The translations under genes and the position numbers were made by a program. Shown one piece after another: positions 13,180 to 13,814 of a stretch of 13,814 bases of DNA. The DNA is from HGM04593 sp045589695 (GTDB lineage Bacteria > Bacteroidota > Bacteroidia > Bacteroidales > Bacteroidaceae): contig JAZNPP010000065.1 in NCBI GenBank assembly GCA_045589695.1, positions 1 through 13,814 of the forward strand, written 5' to 3'. Each line of letters starts with the position of its first letter. Within the stretch, counting starts at the first letter, position 1. The notes under the pieces are model-generated. The model was given only the letters and a program-made list of their open reading frames with translations, did no database searches and was not told the origin of the DNA.

Positions 13180-13599
13180 AAGCTTCGCTTTAATCGTTAA
13201 TCCGTCTCACCCGCAAAGTCCGAGGGGTAGGATGTTTTATTCTTGTTGCGATTTACCCTTGACCTGTTGTTTTTTATTCTTCCTGTTGTCGTTCTGTCAT
13301 GTACTTTTGTCGCACAAAAGTACCAAAAGGCCCGGCACAGGGCGTTCGAGCCGCTTTCTCCTCTTGCTCGTGAATTGCCGCCGGCAATATAACTCGTTCG
13401 TCGTCAGCTTGCCGTTTCAAGCCTTTCTGCCGTTAGCAGGGCGCTGCGGAACTCGCTTCGTGCGGCTATGCAATGTAAATTATACCCGCACTTCGCTCAT
13501 ACAGTCCTCGCGCAATGGCCTGCATCCGGCAGGGCTTTGCACTCTCTCGCTTACAGTGCCGGATTATTTAGAAAATTACTTTTGCTGTCGTTTATTCCA
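13180..13599. other. Intergenic stretch without a convincing gene
   Basis: The one long frame here (13100-13648, TTG start) gives a cysteine-, arginine- and serine-rich product with no domain, and runs into the terminal inverted repeat, so I do not call it. The stretch holds the hairpin at 13301-13323 and GC-rich text resembling intergenic repeats; for example GCGGAACTCGCTTCG near 13445 resembles the reverse complement of bases near 13730. Confidence 0.55.
13301..13323. repeat. Perfect hairpin GTACTTTTGT / ACAAAAGTAC
   Basis: A ten-base perfect stem (13301-13310 with 13314-13323) with loop CGC. From memory, very similar hairpins recur in Bacteroidales intergenic DNA; a search would be needed to confirm this. 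It resembles the hairpin at 238-261. Confidence 0.65.
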
Positions 13600-13814
13600 T
13601 TGCACGAGTAATTTCCGAACAATACCGTCACCGTTAAAAACAGAGTGAGGCTCCGTTGTTCCTCAGGGAAAAGGCGAGGACATGCAGAGCGAGGTGTGCC
13701 GTTATATTATTATTCAGTAACGCAACGCCGAGCGAGTTCCGGAGCCCCTGAGGAACAACGCAGCCTCACTCTGTTTTTAACGGTGACGGTATTGTTCGGA
13801 AATTACTCGTGCAA
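13600..13814. repeat. Large inverted repeat reaching the window end
   Basis: The left arm 13600-13668 and right arm 13746-13814 are reverse complements over 69 bases with one mismatch (C13653 against C13761). The loop is 77 bp (13669-13745) and holds no reading frame of note. The right arm stops only because the window stops, so the repeat may be longer. Candidates are a MITE-like or REP-like element, an invertible segment, or an assembly fold-back at a contig edge. Confidence 0.85.

Noticed and set aside
13100..13648. 182-codon TTG-started frame in the tail region
   Set aside because: The product is rich in Cys, Arg, Ser and Leu without a domain, passes through a perfect hairpin, and enters the terminal inverted repeat.

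Overview
The window looks like chromosomal DNA of a member of the order Bacteroidales, probably a gut species. Four things point there. The promoters fit the Bacteroidetes TTTG / TAnnTTTG pattern, and two of them have exactly 19 bp spacing. Shine-Dalgarno signals are weak. Large secreted proteins end in type IX (Por)-secretion-like C-terminal tails. The gene set is a secreted sulfatase, a LytTR regulator with membrane segments and a FadD-like ligase. Genus cannot be fixed from the sequence alone.

Layout: (1) 1-708 has no convincing gene but is dense in hairpins. It ends in a 20-bp perfect inverted repeat (570-589 / 734-753) that brackets the promoter of the first gene, so it is a candidate phase-variable (invertible) promoter. 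(2) 796-4590 encodes a 1264-aa secreted, multi-lectin-module protein with a sorting-tail-like C-terminus. A 52-aa small protein gene (4687-4845) follows, lying between two copies of a ~45-bp direct repeat, and then a clear terminator. (3) 5125-9069 is a two-gene operon: an 803-aa secreted modular protein and a serine-type S1 sulfatase, closed by a perfect 22-bp-stem hairpin that probably terminates transcription from both sides. (4) On the minus strand, 9211-10863 is a long-chain acyl-CoA synthetase-like AMP-forming ligase, divergent from a membrane-anchored LytTR transcription factor (11106-11906). (5) A tRNA-Lys(UUU) with promoter and terminator follows, then a 279-aa radical SAM protein with C-terminal cysteines. 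(6) From 13051 to the window end there is no convincing intact gene. This stretch holds a short coding-like remnant, a repeat-type hairpin, and a 69-bp (or longer) inverted repeat with a 77-bp loop that runs to the last base.

How the genes may work together (inference): the two modular secreted proteins and the sulfatase fit surface capture and desulfation of host or plant glycans. No SusC/SusD pair, glycoside hydrolase or sulfatase-maturase is present here, so this is not a complete polysaccharide utilisation locus. The ligase, LytTR regulator, tRNA and radical SAM genes look like independent transcription units. The points most worth a second look are the candidate invertible promoter, the small protein gene with its flanking repeats, the sulfatase variant with GKWAGG in place of GKWHLG, and the terminal inverted repeat.
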